From Streptomyces mangrovi (GTDB taxonomy: Bacteria > Actinomycetota > Actinomycetes > Streptomycetales > Streptomycetaceae): DNA of 64,000 bases. The stretch lies in NCBI RefSeq assembly GCF_900114215.1, contig NZ_FOSG01000005.1, positions 248,001-312,000 on the forward strand, given 5' to 3'. Of the stretch, positions 7,851-19,368 are shown one piece after another; position 1 is the stretch's first letter, and each line of letters begins with the position of its first letter. The position numbers were made by a program, and so were the translations under genes. The notes beneath the pieces were generated by a model. It saw only the letters and a program-made list of their open reading frames with translations, did not search any database and was not told the origin of the DNA.

Positions 7851-8129
7851 GTGACCGCAACCCTCGTACCGTTCGGCGCCAAGGTGCCGATTCCCACGTT
7901 CACGGTGGAGATCGATCCGTCCACCTTCGCCTACGACGCCGAGCGCCAGGTGAACCTCACGGCGGACGGCCGTCTGTGGGCCGAGGAGCCGATCGCCGCT
8001 TCGTCCACGGCCACGAACAACGACACCCGGCCCGGCAATCCTCCGGACGAGGACGCCGACCCGTACGCCTTCCCCGAGGTCGACCCCGAGCAGGTGCCGA
8101 GCGCCAACATGCTCACGACCGGCGCGTAG
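7851..8129 (+). CDS. tgmA: Graspetide precursor peptide (putative ATP-grasp target RiPP, TgmA type)
   Basis: A 92-aa precursor of the GRASP_targ family (TIGR04186), the substrate of the ATP-grasp ligase coded next. The leader carries the conserved start TATLVPFGAK and the block FAYDAERQVNLTADGRLWAE (about residues 26-45). The probable core is the Thr/Ser- then Asp/Glu-rich segment from residue ~51: SSTATNNDTRPGNPPDEDAD followed by PYAFPEVDPE. Hydroxyl donors S51, S52, T53, T55 and T59 and acidic acceptors D58, D66, E67, D68, D70, E76, D78 and E80 could form omega-ester links. The start is GTG 7851, with AGGAGG 9 nt upstream; the open frame extends further 5' but without a ribosome site. No protease or exporter gene is adjacent. 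Confidence 0.88.
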   Translation: MTATLVPFGAKVPIPTFTVEIDPSTFAYDAERQVNLTADGRLWAEEPIAASSTATNNDTRPGNPPDEDADPYAFPEVDPEQVPSANMLTTGA

Positions 8130-8133
8130 AGCG

Positions 8134-9111
8134 ATGAGGTCACCGCGCGGGCACGTTCTCATCGTTGCCGAACAACTCGACCCGACAGCGGACCTTGTGG
8201 TCCAGGCGCTCACGGAACGTGAGGTACCTGTGCTGAGGTTCGACCTGGCCGAGTTTCCCCAGTCCGTCGTACTCGCCGCGGAACACCGGGACGACGCTCC
8301 CGGATGGACGGGCGAGCTTGCGACTGCCCGGCGCGCGGTGCGGCTCCAGGAAGTCCGGGCCGTCTACTACAGGCGGCCCGGACTTCCGGCCGTCTCGTCA
8401 CAGGTCGCGGAGATCTACCGGGACTGGGCCGTGTCCCAGGCACTGGTCGGAATGGTGCAAGTTCTCTCGTCCCTGCCCGTCGTGTGGATGCACCATCCCG
8501 ACGTGTACCGGACCAGCGCCCACAAGCCCGGGCAGCTCGTCACCGCCTCCACCGCCGGTCTCCGCGTCCCGAGATCGTTCATCGGCAACAGCCTTGAGAG
8601 TGCCCGGAGATGGGGTGAGAGCATCGGCGGCTCGCTCGCCTGCAAGCCGGTCGCCGCGGCCTCACTCACCCTGCCGGACTCGCCGCCGACGATGCTGCCG
8701 ACGCGACGTGTCGAGGTCTCGGACCTGGACGAGTCACTGGAGCTGACCGCGCACTACCTCCAGGAATGGGTGCCCAAGGACTACGAAGTCAGGCTGACCG
8801 TCGTGGGCCGACGGATGTTTCCCGTGGCCATCCATGCCAGGAGCGACAAGGCCAAGGCCGATTGGCGCGCTGACTACGACGCGCTGGAGTACGAGCCGGT
8901 GACGATCCCCGGCGAGGTAGCCGAGGGGGTTCGCCGCTTCATGAACGCCTACCGGTTGAACTACGGAGCGTTCGACTTTGGAGTCCGGCCGGACGGCGAA
9001 TGGATCTTCTACGAGTGCAACCCGGCCGGCCAGTGGCAGTTCATCGCCAAGGCGACCGGCCTTCCCATCGCGGAGGCGCACGCCTCCCTGCTGCAAGGAG
9101 CGGTTTCTTGA
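8134..9111 (+). CDS. tgmB: ATP-grasp ribosomal peptide maturase (TgmB)
   Basis: A 325-aa ATP-grasp ligase of the SAV_5884-type family (TIGR04187), expected to activate Asp/Glu side chains of the TgmA core by phosphorylation and join them to Ser/Thr hydroxyls. An N-terminal pre-ATP-grasp domain (VLIVAEQLDPTADLVVQALT; VYYRRPGLPAVSS) is followed by the central domain with IGGSLACKPVAAASLTL (ATP-binding lysine) and LQEWVPKDYEVRLTVVGRRM. The C-terminal metal-binding region is YGAFDFGVRPDGEWIFYECN, then PAGQWQF, with the family's D...E.N.GQW ligands. It begins 4 bp after the tgmA stop and overlaps tgmC, so the three genes form one operon. Confidence 0.95.
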   Translation: MRSPRGHVLIVAEQLDPTADLVVQALTEREVPVLRFDLAEFPQSVVLAAEHRDDAPGWTGELATARRAVRLQEVRAVYYRRPGLPAVSSQVAEIYRDWAVSQALVGMVQVLSSLPVVWMHHPDVYRTSAHKPGQLVTASTAGLRVPRSFIGNSLESARRWGESIGGSLACKPVAAASLTLPDSPPTMLPTRRVEVSDLDESLELTAHYLQEWVPKDYEVRLTVVGRRMFPVAIHARSDKAKADWRADYDALEYEPVTIPGEVAEGVRRFMNAYRLNYGAFDFGVRPDGEWIFYECNPAGQWQFIAKATGLPIAEAHASLLQGAVS

Positions 9112-10220
9112 GCTACCCGGACACCGAGACGGCGAAGGCCCTGCGTACCGCTCTCACCCAACAGCTCGCCGACGACGGATACATCCGGTCCCCGGAGTGG
9201 CAGAGCGCAGTCGCAGAGACTCCGCGGCACATCTTCGTGCCGGTCTTCTACCGGCAGGTCCGGGGGAAGTGGGAGCCTGTCACCGCGTACGACGCCGGGT
9301 ACTTCGACGCGGTGTACAGCGACACGTCGCTGACGACGCAGGTCACCGATGGTCGGCCCACTTCGTCTTCGAGCCAGCCCAGTCTCATGGTCCAGATGCT
9401 CGAAGGACTCGGCGTCGAGGACGGGGACAAGGTGGGTGAGGTCGCCACGGGCACCGGCTACAACGGTGGGCTCATCTGCCACCGGGTCGGATACAAGAAC
9501 TTCTTCACGATGGAAGTGGACTCAGAGCTCACCAGGCTGGCGAAGGCCCGTCTGGGGGAGGTGGGCTACTACCCGACAGTCTGGGCTGGGGACGCGCGCA
9601 ACGGGTTCCCCGCCGGTGTCGAGCTGGACCGGCTCGTCGTGACCTGCGGCTTTGACGTCTTCCCCTATCCGCTGGCCCGCAACGTCCGCTCGGGCGGTGT
9701 CATCGTGTGCCCGCTGGGGTGGGGGAACGCTCGCTTGGTCGTGGGGAAGGACGGGACGCTGGAGGGCAACTTTCTGGCCGGCGGTTCGTACTTCATGAAG
9801 GTCCGCGGGGAGGGCGGGACCGGAAGTATCCCCTATCCCGGTGAGCCCGCCTCACCCACGGAGCGGCGCTCGGCACTCGGCCTGGCCGAGTTGGGAGAGG
9901 AGGGGTTCCGTTTCGTCCAGTCGCTCGTGCTGCCCGGGATCGGCGATGCCAACGAGGTGGACGATGAGGGCAACACCATCGGCTACCGCATGTGGGGCCT
10001 GGACGGGTCCTGGGCTCACGTCGAGGGGAGCACCGTGCGCCAGAGCGGACCACGCCGACTGTGGGACGCCGTGGAGGAAGCACACACATGGTTCGAGTCC
10101 CATGGGCGCCCGGCTCGCGAACGGTTCGGTGTCACGATCGCTCCGGACGGGCAGAGGTTCTGGCTCGACGAGCCGCACCGGTCCGTACCGGTCCCGGTCG
10201 ACGACACGCGGTCCGTGTAG
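9108..10220 (+). CDS. tgmC: PIMT-like methyltransferase of the ATP-grasp RiPP system (TgmC)
   Basis: A 370-aa S-adenosylmethionine-dependent methyltransferase of the protein-L-isoaspartate O-methyltransferase type (TIGR04188 group). The PIMT signature is clear: SSSSQPSLMVQMLEGLGV, then the SAM loop VGEVATGTGYNGGLI (about residues 108-122), the acidic FFTMEVDSELTRLAK and VWAGDARNG. A family-specific C-terminal extension of ~150 residues follows. In fuscimiditide biosynthesis the analogous enzyme methylates one Asp of the ester-cyclised peptide and leads to an aspartimide; the same role is inferred here. The start is TTG 9108, which overlaps the tgmB stop as TTGA and has AAGGAG 7 nt upstream. 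A strong hairpin follows the stop. Confidence 0.92.
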   Translation: MSYPDTETAKALRTALTQQLADDGYIRSPEWQSAVAETPRHIFVPVFYRQVRGKWEPVTAYDAGYFDAVYSDTSLTTQVTDGRPTSSSSQPSLMVQMLEGLGVEDGDKVGEVATGTGYNGGLICHRVGYKNFFTMEVDSELTRLAKARLGEVGYYPTVWAGDARNGFPAGVELDRLVVTCGFDVFPYPLARNVRSGGVIVCPLGWGNARLVVGKDGTLEGNFLAGGSYFMKVRGEGGTGSIPYPGEPASPTERRSALGLAELGEEGFRFVQSLVLPGIGDANEVDDEGNTIGYRMWGLDGSWAHVEGSTVRQSGPRRLWDAVEEAHTWFESHGRPARERFGVTIAPDGQRFWLDEPHRSVPVPVDDTRSV

Positions 10221-10233
10221 CGGCTCATGGAAC

Positions 10234-10274
10234 GGCCCCGCTCACCTGCTTCCTCGTGGCACGTGAGCAGGGCC
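10234..10274. terminator. Bidirectional hairpin between tgmC and the B12-radical SAM gene
   Basis: GGCCCCGCTCAC (10234-10245) pairs with GTGAGCAGGGCC (10263-10274), one mismatch in 12, with a 17-nt loop. It lies between the convergent stops of tgmC (10220) and the radical SAM gene (10297). Its right arm belongs to the block duplicated at 5502-5618, where the left arm is absent. Confidence 0.7.
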
Positions 10275-10296
10275 TTACCCGTCAGCGGGTGTCCAC

Positions 10297-12255
<1,959 letters not shown>

Positions 12256-12380
12256 GGGTGGTGTCCTCGGATGCTGGGGTTCGCTGGATTCGCTGGGTTT
12301 TCGGGTGACGGTCCGCGCGTTCGGCGGACGGGAGTGACCATCCAGCGTAACGCCTGCCGGGACGGGCCCCGGACCCCGCA

Positions 12381-12398
12381 TACCGGCGAGGGCCGGTA
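12381..12398 (-). terminator. Possible hairpin after rodA
   Basis: TACCGGC (12381-12387) and GCCGGTA (12392-12398) pair around GAGG, 34 bp beyond the rodA stop on the minus strand. A second imperfect GC hairpin overlaps 12410-12432. Either could end the mre-mrd operon before the radical SAM gene; the evidence is only the fold. Confidence 0.35.
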
Positions 12399-12431
12399 CG
12401 CGGGCGGGCCCGGGATCCGGGGGCCCGGGGC

Positions 12432-13625
12432 TCAGGCGGAGACCGGGCGCTGCACCCGGATCGACTGGAGCAGCCCGATGGCGATCCAGACCGCGAACAT
12501 CGAGGTGCCGCCGTAGCTGACGAAGGGCAGCGGCAGACCGGCGACCGGCATGATGCCCATGGTCATCCCGATGTTCTCGAAGGACTGGAAGGCGAACCAG
12601 GCGATGATCCCGGCAGCGACGATCGTGCCGTACAGCTCGGTCGTCTCCAGCGCGATACGGCAGGCGCGCCACAGCACCACGCCCACCAAGAGGATGATCA
12701 GGCCCGCGCCGAGGAAGCCCAGCTCCTCGCCCGCGACGGTGAAGACGAAGTCGGTCTGCTGCTCGGGGACGAACCGCCCGGTGGTCTGACTGCCCTCGAA
12801 CAGTCCCTTGCCGTGGAGACCGCCCGAGCCGATGGCGATCCGGGCCTGGTTGGTGTTGTAGCCGGCGCCGGACGGGTCGAGCGCGGGGTTGGCGAAGGCC
12901 GCGAAGCGGTTGATCTGGTACTCGTCGAGCACGCCGAGCTGCCAGACCAGGACGGCGCCGATGCCGCCCGTGGCCAGCAGGCCGATGATCCAGCGGTTGG
13001 AGGCGCCGGAGGCCAGCAGCACTCCCAGCACGATCACGACCAGCACCATCACCGAGCCCATGTCGGGCATCAGCATGACGATCCCGATCGGCACGGCGGC
13101 CAGCGCGAGGGACTGCACCACCGTGCGGTGGTCGGGGTGGAGCCGGTCGCCGGCGTCCACCTGGGCGGCGAGCAGCATCGCCATGCCCAGGATGATGGTG
13201 ATCTTGGCGAACTCGGCGGGCTGGAGCGACAGGCCGGCGCCCAGGTCCAGCCAGGCGCGCTGGCCGTTGATCGTCGCGCCGAGCGGGGTGAGCACGAGCA
13301 GTGTGAGCAGTACGGACAGCCCGTACAGCACCGGGACCGCGCCGCGCAGCCTGCGGTGGCCGAGCCAGACGGTGCCCACGGACAGTGCCACGCCGATGGC
13401 GAGGCTGATCAGATGGCGCCACAGGAAGTGCTGGGGGTCGCCCTCGTTCAGCTCGGTGCGGTTGCGGGTGGCGGACCACACCAGCAGGGAGCCGATGACG
13501 GACAGCGCCACGCAGGCCAGCAGCAGGGTCCAGTCCAGGCGGCGCAGGACGGAGTCGCGGGCCGTCAGCCTGCTCCAGGCGGAGCGCTCCTGCCAGGGCC
13601 GCCCGTTGTAGGAGTGGGTGCTCAC
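12432..13625 (-). CDS. rodA: RodA/FtsW-type SEDS peptidoglycan glycosyltransferase
   Basis: A 397-aa SEDS-family membrane protein that polymerises lipid II with its cognate class B PBP. About ten hydrophobic segments are visible, starting with LDWTLLLACVALSVIGSLLV. Family motifs include INGQRAWLDLGAGLSLQPAE, MLMPDMGSVMVLVVI, YNTNQARIAIGSGGLHGKGL, FTVAGEELGFLG and the C-terminal PLPFVSYGGTSMF. The GTG start at 13625 overlaps the stop of the PBP2 gene (GTGA), so the partners are translationally coupled. In Streptomyces this pair works with the Mre proteins in spore-wall and lateral-wall synthesis. The gene ends the mreB-mreC-mreD-mrdA-rodA series. Confidence 0.95.
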   Translation of the reverse strand: MSTHSYNGRPWQERSAWSRLTARDSVLRRLDWTLLLACVALSVIGSLLVWSATRNRTELNEGDPQHFLWRHLISLAIGVALSVGTVWLGHRRLRGAVPVLYGLSVLLTLLVLTPLGATINGQRAWLDLGAGLSLQPAEFAKITIILGMAMLLAAQVDAGDRLHPDHRTVVQSLALAAVPIGIVMLMPDMGSVMVLVVIVLGVLLASGASNRWIIGLLATGGIGAVLVWQLGVLDEYQINRFAAFANPALDPSGAGYNTNQARIAIGSGGLHGKGLFEGSQTTGRFVPEQQTDFVFTVAGEELGFLGAGLIILLVGVVLWRACRIALETTELYGTIVAAGIIAWFAFQSFENIGMTMGIMPVAGLPLPFVSYGGTSMFAVWIAIGLLQSIRVQRPVSA

Positions 13626-15736
13626 GGCTTGAAGCCCTTCTGGCGCAGGGCCTCGATGGTGCCGTCCGGGTTGATCCGGGGAAGCTTCTTGTGCGGTTTG
13701 GGCAGCAAGGCCTTCTTCCTGTCGATCTTCCCGCCCTCGCCGACGCCGTACAGCGCGTCGTAGATCGCGCGCACCGCGGGGCCCGAGGCGCCGGAGCCGG
13801 TGCCGCCCTGGGAGATCGTCATGACGATCGTGTACTCGTCGGTGTAGGTCGCGAACCACGAGGTGGTCTGCTTGCCGTGGACCTCGGCCGTACCGGTCTT
13901 GGCGTGCATGGGGATCTCCTTCTGCGGCCAGCCGGTGTCGGCGAAGCGCCAGGCGGCGGTGCCGCGGGTGGCCACGCCCTCCAGCGCCTTGTCGGTCTGG
14001 CGCAGGGTCTTGGCGTCCATCGGCAGCCTGCCGCGCTTCTTCGGCTCGATCTCCTCGACGGTCTTGCCGTCGGGGCTGATGACGGCCTTGCCGACGGTGG
14101 GCTCGTACATGGTGCCGCCGTTGCTCAGGGCCGCGTAGATGGCCGCCATCTGAATGGGCGTCACCAGGGTGTCGCCCTGCCCGATGGAGTAGTTGACGCT
14201 GTCGCCGGCGCGCAGCTTGTTGCCCTCCAGGCAGTTCTCGTACGCGATCTGCTCGACGTAGTCCCCGCCCTTCTTGCCGTACTTGCACCAGGCGTCCTTG
14301 TTGGCCTCCCAGTACTCCCGCTTCCACTTCCGGTCGGGCACACGGCCGGTGACCTCGTTGGGCAGGTCGATCCCGGTGCGCTTGCCGAGGCCGAACTCGT
14401 GGGCCGTCCTGTAGAACCAGTCGTCGGGGTTCTTCTTGGGGTCGATGCCCCCGTCCTTCTTCCACTCCTGGTGGGCCAGGGCGTAGTAGACGGTGTCGCA
14501 GGAGACCTCCAGCGCGCGGCCGAGGTCGATCATGCCGTGGTTCTGGGACTCGAAGTTCTTGAAGACCTGGCCGCCGATGCTGTACGAGGAGGGGCAGTTG
14601 TAGCGCCCGTCGAACTCGTAGCCGGCCTTGACGGCCGCGGCGGTCGGGATCACCTTGAAGATCGAGCCGGGCGCGGCCTGTCCCTGGATGGCCCGGTTGA
14701 GCAGCGGGTAGTTGGACTTCTTGCCGGTCAGCCTGGCGTAGTCCTTGGCGGAGATGCCGCCGACCCAGGCGTTGGGGTCGTAGTCCGGCGCGGAGGCCAT
14801 CGCCACGATCCGGCCCGTCTTGGACTCCATCACCACGACCGCGCCCGCGTCCGCCTCGTAGTTGCGGTTGGTGTTGCGGTCGTGCTGTTTGCGCGCCTCC
14901 TTCATCGCCTTGACCAGTTCCTTCTCGGCGATGGCCTGGACGCGTGCGTCGATGCTGGTGACGAGGGAGGAGCCGGGCTCGCCCTTGTCGTTCTCCGCCT
15001 CGCCGATGACGCGGCCGAGGTTGTCCACCTTGTAGCGCGTCACGCCCGCGTCGCCGCGCAGCGCCGCGTCGTACTGGCGCTCCAGGCCGGAGCGGCCGAT
15101 CTGGTCGGAGCTGAGCAGCGGGGAGCCGGTGTCCTTGGTCTGCGCGATCTCCTCGTCGGTGACGGGCGAGAGGTAGCCCAGGACCTGGGAGGTCCGCGCG
15201 CCGTACGGGGCCGGGTAGCGGCGGACGGCGACGGGTTCGGCGGTGATGCCGGGGAAGTCCTCCTGGCGTTCGCGGATCTGGAGGGCCTGCTGCGTGGTGG
15301 CCTCGTCGGTCACCGGGATCGGCTGGTAGGGCGAGCCGTTCCAGCAGGGCTGCGGGGTCTCGGCGTCGCACAGGCGGGTCTTGTCGGAGACGTCCTTGTA
15401 CGTCATGCCGAGGACGTCGGCCAGCCGGGTGAGGACGGCCTTGCCGCCGTCGTCCATCTTCATCAGCTCGGTGCGGCTGGCGGAGACCACCAGCCGCGTC
15501 TCGTTGTCGGCCAGCGGCACACCGCGCGCGTCGAGGATGGCGCCGCGCACGGCGGGCTGGACGACCTGCTGCACATGGTTGCCCGCGGCCTTCTCCGCGT
15601 ACTCCTCGCCGTTGCGGATCTGGAGGTACCACAGCCGCCCGCCGAGGGTGAGCATCAGGGAGAAGACCAGGATCTGGATGGCGACCAGCCGGATGGTGAC
15701 CCGGGTGGTGCGCCCGGTCTCGGGAATGTTGCTCAC
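13622..15736 (-). CDS. mrdA: Penicillin-binding protein 2 (class B PBP, transpeptidase)
   Basis: A 704-aa class B penicillin-binding protein that cross-links peptidoglycan outside the membrane. A single N-terminal membrane anchor (VTIRLVAIQILVFSLMLTLG) precedes the PBP dimerisation domain. The transpeptidase domain has the SxxK motif in QAAPGSIFKVIPT (Ser358), the second-motif region GDSVNYSIGQGDTLVTPIQM, and KTG in MHAKTGTAEVHG (Lys613). Inserts such as KKDGGIDPKKNPDDWF make it longer than E. coli PBP2. Start GTG 15736 follows GGAG. It is coupled to rodA by a GTGA overlap, and lies 67 bp after mreD with a small sequence duplication in the gap. Confidence 0.95.
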   Translation of the reverse strand: MSNIPETGRTTRVTIRLVAIQILVFSLMLTLGGRLWYLQIRNGEEYAEKAAGNHVQQVVQPAVRGAILDARGVPLADNETRLVVSASRTELMKMDDGGKAVLTRLADVLGMTYKDVSDKTRLCDAETPQPCWNGSPYQPIPVTDEATTQQALQIRERQEDFPGITAEPVAVRRYPAPYGARTSQVLGYLSPVTDEEIAQTKDTGSPLLSSDQIGRSGLERQYDAALRGDAGVTRYKVDNLGRVIGEAENDKGEPGSSLVTSIDARVQAIAEKELVKAMKEARKQHDRNTNRNYEADAGAVVVMESKTGRIVAMASAPDYDPNAWVGGISAKDYARLTGKKSNYPLLNRAIQGQAAPGSIFKVIPTAAAVKAGYEFDGRYNCPSSYSIGGQVFKNFESQNHGMIDLGRALEVSCDTVYYALAHQEWKKDGGIDPKKNPDDWFYRTAHEFGLGKRTGIDLPNEVTGRVPDRKWKREYWEANKDAWCKYGKKGGDYVEQIAYENCLEGNKLRAGDSVNYSIGQGDTLVTPIQMAAIYAALSNGGTMYEPTVGKAVISPDGKTVEEIEPKKRGRLPMDAKTLRQTDKALEGVATRGTAAWRFADTGWPQKEIPMHAKTGTAEVHGKQTTSWFATYTDEYTIVMTISQGGTGSGASGPAVRAIYDALYGVGEGGKIDRKKALLPKPHKKLPRINPDGTIEALRQKGFKP

Positions 15737-15752
15737 TGCGTCTCCGTCGCAA

Positions 15753-15814
15753 TCACAGTCGCCGCCGTCGTCACAGCCGCTGTCGCCGTCACAGTCGCCG
15801 CCGTCACAGCCGCT
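15753..15814. repeat. Short tandem duplication at the mreD/mrdA junction
   Basis: TCACAGTCGCCGCCGT occurs at 15753-15768 and 15789-15804, each followed by TCACAGCCGCT (15771-15781 and 15804-15814). The mreD stop codon (15804-15806) lies within the second unit. The region looks like slippage-driven expansion of the short operon-internal spacer. Confidence 0.6.
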
Positions 15815-16505
15815 TGACGCCCTTGATCCGCCCCGTTCCGCTCCTGGGGACCCGGGCCGTCAGACCGCCGCGCCGGGCGGCGCCCGCCCGGCCGCCGAGG
15901 CGGCCGGTGCGGCCGCGCAGCCCGCCGAGCCCTCCGGAGCCGAGCAGCCCGCCGTAGGTGCGGGCGCCGTCACCGGCGCTGCCGGCCGTGTCGGCGAGCG
16001 GGTCGTGCGCGGTGCGGCGGGCCAGCGCCATGACCACCGGGACGGTGAAGGGCGCGAGCAGCAGGTCGTAGACGGTGGCCGTGGTCAGCAGCAGGCCCAG
16101 GCCCACGTGGCGGGCCGCGGTGTCGCCGACCAGCGCGCCGACGCCGGCGTAGAGCAGGGTGGAGGAGAGCGCGGCGCCGGCCACGACGAGCATCGGGACG
16201 GTGGCCGAGCGGTGCTGGCCGTTCTCCGGCCTGGTCAGACCGGCGGCGTAGCCGACGACGCACAGCACCAGCGCGTAGCGGCCCACGGCGTGGTCGGCGG
16301 GCGGCGCGAGGTCGGCCAGCAGGCCGGCCGCGAAGCCGACCAGGGCTCCGCCGGTGTGGCCGTAGACCAGCGCCAGGCCGAGGACGGTCAGCAGCAGCAG
16401 GTCGGGGACGGCGCCGGGCAGTTGGAGCCGGGCCAGCACACTGACCTGGACCACCAGGGCGACGACGACGAGCGCGAGCGAGAGCAGGATCCGGTTGGGG
16501 TGCAT
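15804..16505 (-). CDS. mreD: Rod shape-determining protein MreD
   Basis: A 233-aa integral membrane protein that links MreC and the PBP2/RodA machinery. Five to six hydrophobic helices are evident (ILLSLALVVVALVVQVSVLA, LLLLTVLGLALVYG, ALVGFAAGLLADLAPP, YDLLLAPFTVPVVMAL), with the family signature GLLADLAPPADHAVGRYAL. The C-terminal ~55 residues are a Gly/Arg-rich basic tail, longer than in rod-shaped Firmicutes. It starts 2 bp before the mreC stop region ends, so mreC and mreD are probably coupled. The TGA stop lies inside a short duplicated sequence. Confidence 0.92.
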   Translation of the reverse strand: MHPNRILLSLALVVVALVVQVSVLARLQLPGAVPDLLLLTVLGLALVYGHTGGALVGFAAGLLADLAPPADHAVGRYALVLCVVGYAAGLTRPENGQHRSATVPMLVVAGAALSSTLLYAGVGALVGDTAARHVGLGLLLTTATVYDLLLAPFTVPVVMALARRTAHDPLADTAGSAGDGARTYGGLLGSGGLGGLRGRTGRLGGRAGAARRGGLTARVPRSGTGRIKGVKRL

Positions 16506-16507
16506 CG

Positions 16508-17521
16508 TTATCGGTCAGCTCCTGGAAGGGCTGGGGTGTCGCCCCCGGAGGGAGCGGCGTCCGCGGAGGGACCGGTGCTCGCCGAGGGGCCGGTGGCGGA
16601 TGACTCGGCGGCGGCCGAGGGGTCGGCGGTCACCGTGACCGTCGGGGCGGGCCGGTCCTTCGGCTTGGGCGGGAGGACCGCGTCACGCGGGTCGGTGCGC
16701 GGCGGCTTGACGACGACGCCGACGATGTCGAGCTTGGTGAAGCCGACGTACGGCCGCACCCGCACCGTCCGGGTGAGGCCGCCGCTGTGCGGATCGACCC
16801 GGATGACCTCGCCCACCGGCACGCCGGGTACGAACGGCCGGTCGTTGCTGGAGCCGAAGGTGACCAGGCGGTCGCCCTTCTTCACCCTGGCCTTGCTGTT
16901 GAGGAGCTGGACGGTCAGCGCGCTGTCGCCGCGGCCGCCCGCGAAGCCGAGTTCACCGGTGCCCTCCATCCGGGTGCCGACGGTGAAGTCGGGGTCGTTG
17001 GCCAGGAGCACGGTGGAGGTGCTCGGTCCGACGGTGGTGACCCGGCCGACGAGTCCGTCGCCGTTTATCACGGTCATGTCGCGCCTGATGCCGTCGTCTC
17101 GGCCGACGTCGATGGTGACGGTCCAGGAGAAGCCCTGGGCGGCGCCGATGCCGACGACCTGGGCGGCCTTGATGCCGTACTGCCCGGCGCCCGCGGTCCT
17201 CAGCAGGTCGTCGAGCTGCTCGACCCGGGCGTTGTCGCGGTCGGAGGCGGCGAGCCTCTGCTTCAGTTCGGCGTTCTCCCGCTCCAGTACGCTGATCCGG
17301 TCGTGGCGCTCGCCGGAGTCCCGTACGGCCGCGATGGCGTTGCCGACGGGGTCGACGGCGGTGGCGACACCGCTCTCCACCGGGCCCAGGACGGACGCGG
17401 TCACCTGCCGCGCCCCGTCCAGCGGCGATCGCTCACCGCCGCGGATGTCCACCGTGATCAGTGCGAACGCGATGGCGACCAGCAGAACGAGCAGCAGCCG
17501 GCTCTCTCGTGTATCCCTCAC
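16508..17521 (-). CDS. mreC: Rod shape-determining protein MreC
   Basis: A 337-aa bitopic protein that scaffolds the wall-synthesis complex in Streptomyces spores. Residues ~7-26 form the membrane anchor (RLLLVLLVAIAFALITVDIR), then a coiled coil (ISVLERENAELKQRLAASDR) and the double beta-barrel periplasmic domain (YGIKAAQVVGIGAAQGFSWT; RVKKGDRLVTFGSS). The C-terminus is an Ala/Pro/Ser-rich tail of ~60 residues. I chose GTG 17521 (VRDTRESRLLL) because the anchor follows directly. An in-frame GTG at 17617 would add 32 residues that look unrelated to the family. mreB ends 129 bp upstream. Confidence 0.9.
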   Translation of the reverse strand: MRDTRESRLLLVLLVAIAFALITVDIRGGERSPLDGARQVTASVLGPVESGVATAVDPVGNAIAAVRDSGERHDRISVLERENAELKQRLAASDRDNARVEQLDDLLRTAGAGQYGIKAAQVVGIGAAQGFSWTVTIDVGRDDGIRRDMTVINGDGLVGRVTTVGPSTSTVLLANDPDFTVGTRMEGTGELGFAGGRGDSALTVQLLNSKARVKKGDRLVTFGSSNDRPFVPGVPVGEVIRVDPHSGGLTRTVRVRPYVGFTKLDIVGVVVKPPRTDPRDAVLPPKPKDRPAPTVTVTADPSAAAESSATGPSASTGPSADAAPSGGDTPALPGADR

Positions 17522-17650
17522 GTGCGACGGCCGTGCCTTCCCTTGTTGGACTTGTCTGACCGTGGTGCCGATCCGGTTTCCCGGGGCGCCCGCCGCCTTT
17601 GTCCCCCGTCCGGGCACGGGCGGCGCGGCGGGAGCCGGCCCGGCCCGGCG

Positions 17651-18682
<1,032 letters not shown>

Positions 18683-18892
18683 GAGGATACGTCAGGCCTT
18701 CCGACTGGAGCGATGTGAGGGGAGGACGACAGCGTGCGCTGCGGGGCCCGGAGAAGTTTCCATCGTAGTCGCGCTCCTTCGAACGCGGTGAGAGGGTTCC
18801 TCCTCCGTCATTGTCGGCGGAACGCGGTTCATCCCCGTATGTGGTGACGTCGCGTCCGGGTGATTCGTTCCCCCGAGTGGAGGGCGAATTCG

Positions 18893-18926
18893 CCTGGGGC
18901 GATCGAATTCCATCGATCGCCCCAGG
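18893..18926 (-). terminator. Perfect 14-bp hairpin after ndk
   Basis: CCTGGGGCGATCGA (18893-18906) and TCGATCGCCCCAGG (18913-18926) pair without mismatch around a 6-nt loop. It lies 29 bp beyond the ndk stop on the minus strand and separates ndk from the mreB operon. Confidence 0.8.
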
Positions 18927-18954
18927 TCAAGAGGTTCACACTTCTGATACTCCG

Positions 18955-19368
18955 TCAGAGGTGCGAGGGGAAGAAGATCTTCAGCTCCCGTTCGGCGGAC
19001 TCCTCGGAGTCCGAGGCGTGGACAAGGTTCTCACGCACGATCGTTCCGAAATCCCCTCGGATGGAGCCGGGCGCCGCGGCGATCGGGTCGGTCGGACCCA
19101 CCAGGGCGCGCACCCCCTCGATCACCCTCTCGCCCTCGACGACCATCGCCACGGACGGGCCGGAGGCCATGAACTCCATCAGCGGCTCGTAGAACGGGCG
19201 GCCGACGTGCTCGGCGTAGTGCCGCTCCAGGGTGGCCCGGTCCAGCGTGCGCAGCTCCATCGCGTCGATCGTCCAGCCGGCCTTGCGTTCGATGCGCCCG
19301 ACGATCTCGCCGATCAGGCCCCGCCTGACCGCGTCGGGCTTGAGGAGGACGAGGGTGCGCTGGCTCAT
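18955..19368 (-). CDS. ndk: Nucleoside-diphosphate kinase
   Basis: A 137-aa NDP kinase that uses ATP to phosphorylate nucleoside diphosphates through a phospho-histidine. The catalytic histidine is His117 in NLVHASDSEESAERE, and the N-terminal MSQRTLVLLKPDAVRRGLIG and nucleotide-binding IAAAPGSIRGDFG segments are standard. The family's usual 137-aa length is reached with the ATG at 19368, which has AAGGAG 9 nt upstream. An in-frame upstream start (19398) would add ten unneeded residues. A strong terminator follows. Confidence 0.97.
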   Translation of the reverse strand: MSQRTLVLLKPDAVRRGLIGEIVGRIERKAGWTIDAMELRTLDRATLERHYAEHVGRPFYEPLMEFMASGPSVAMVVEGERVIEGVRALVGPTDPIAAAPGSIRGDFGTIVRENLVHASDSEESAERELKIFFPSHL

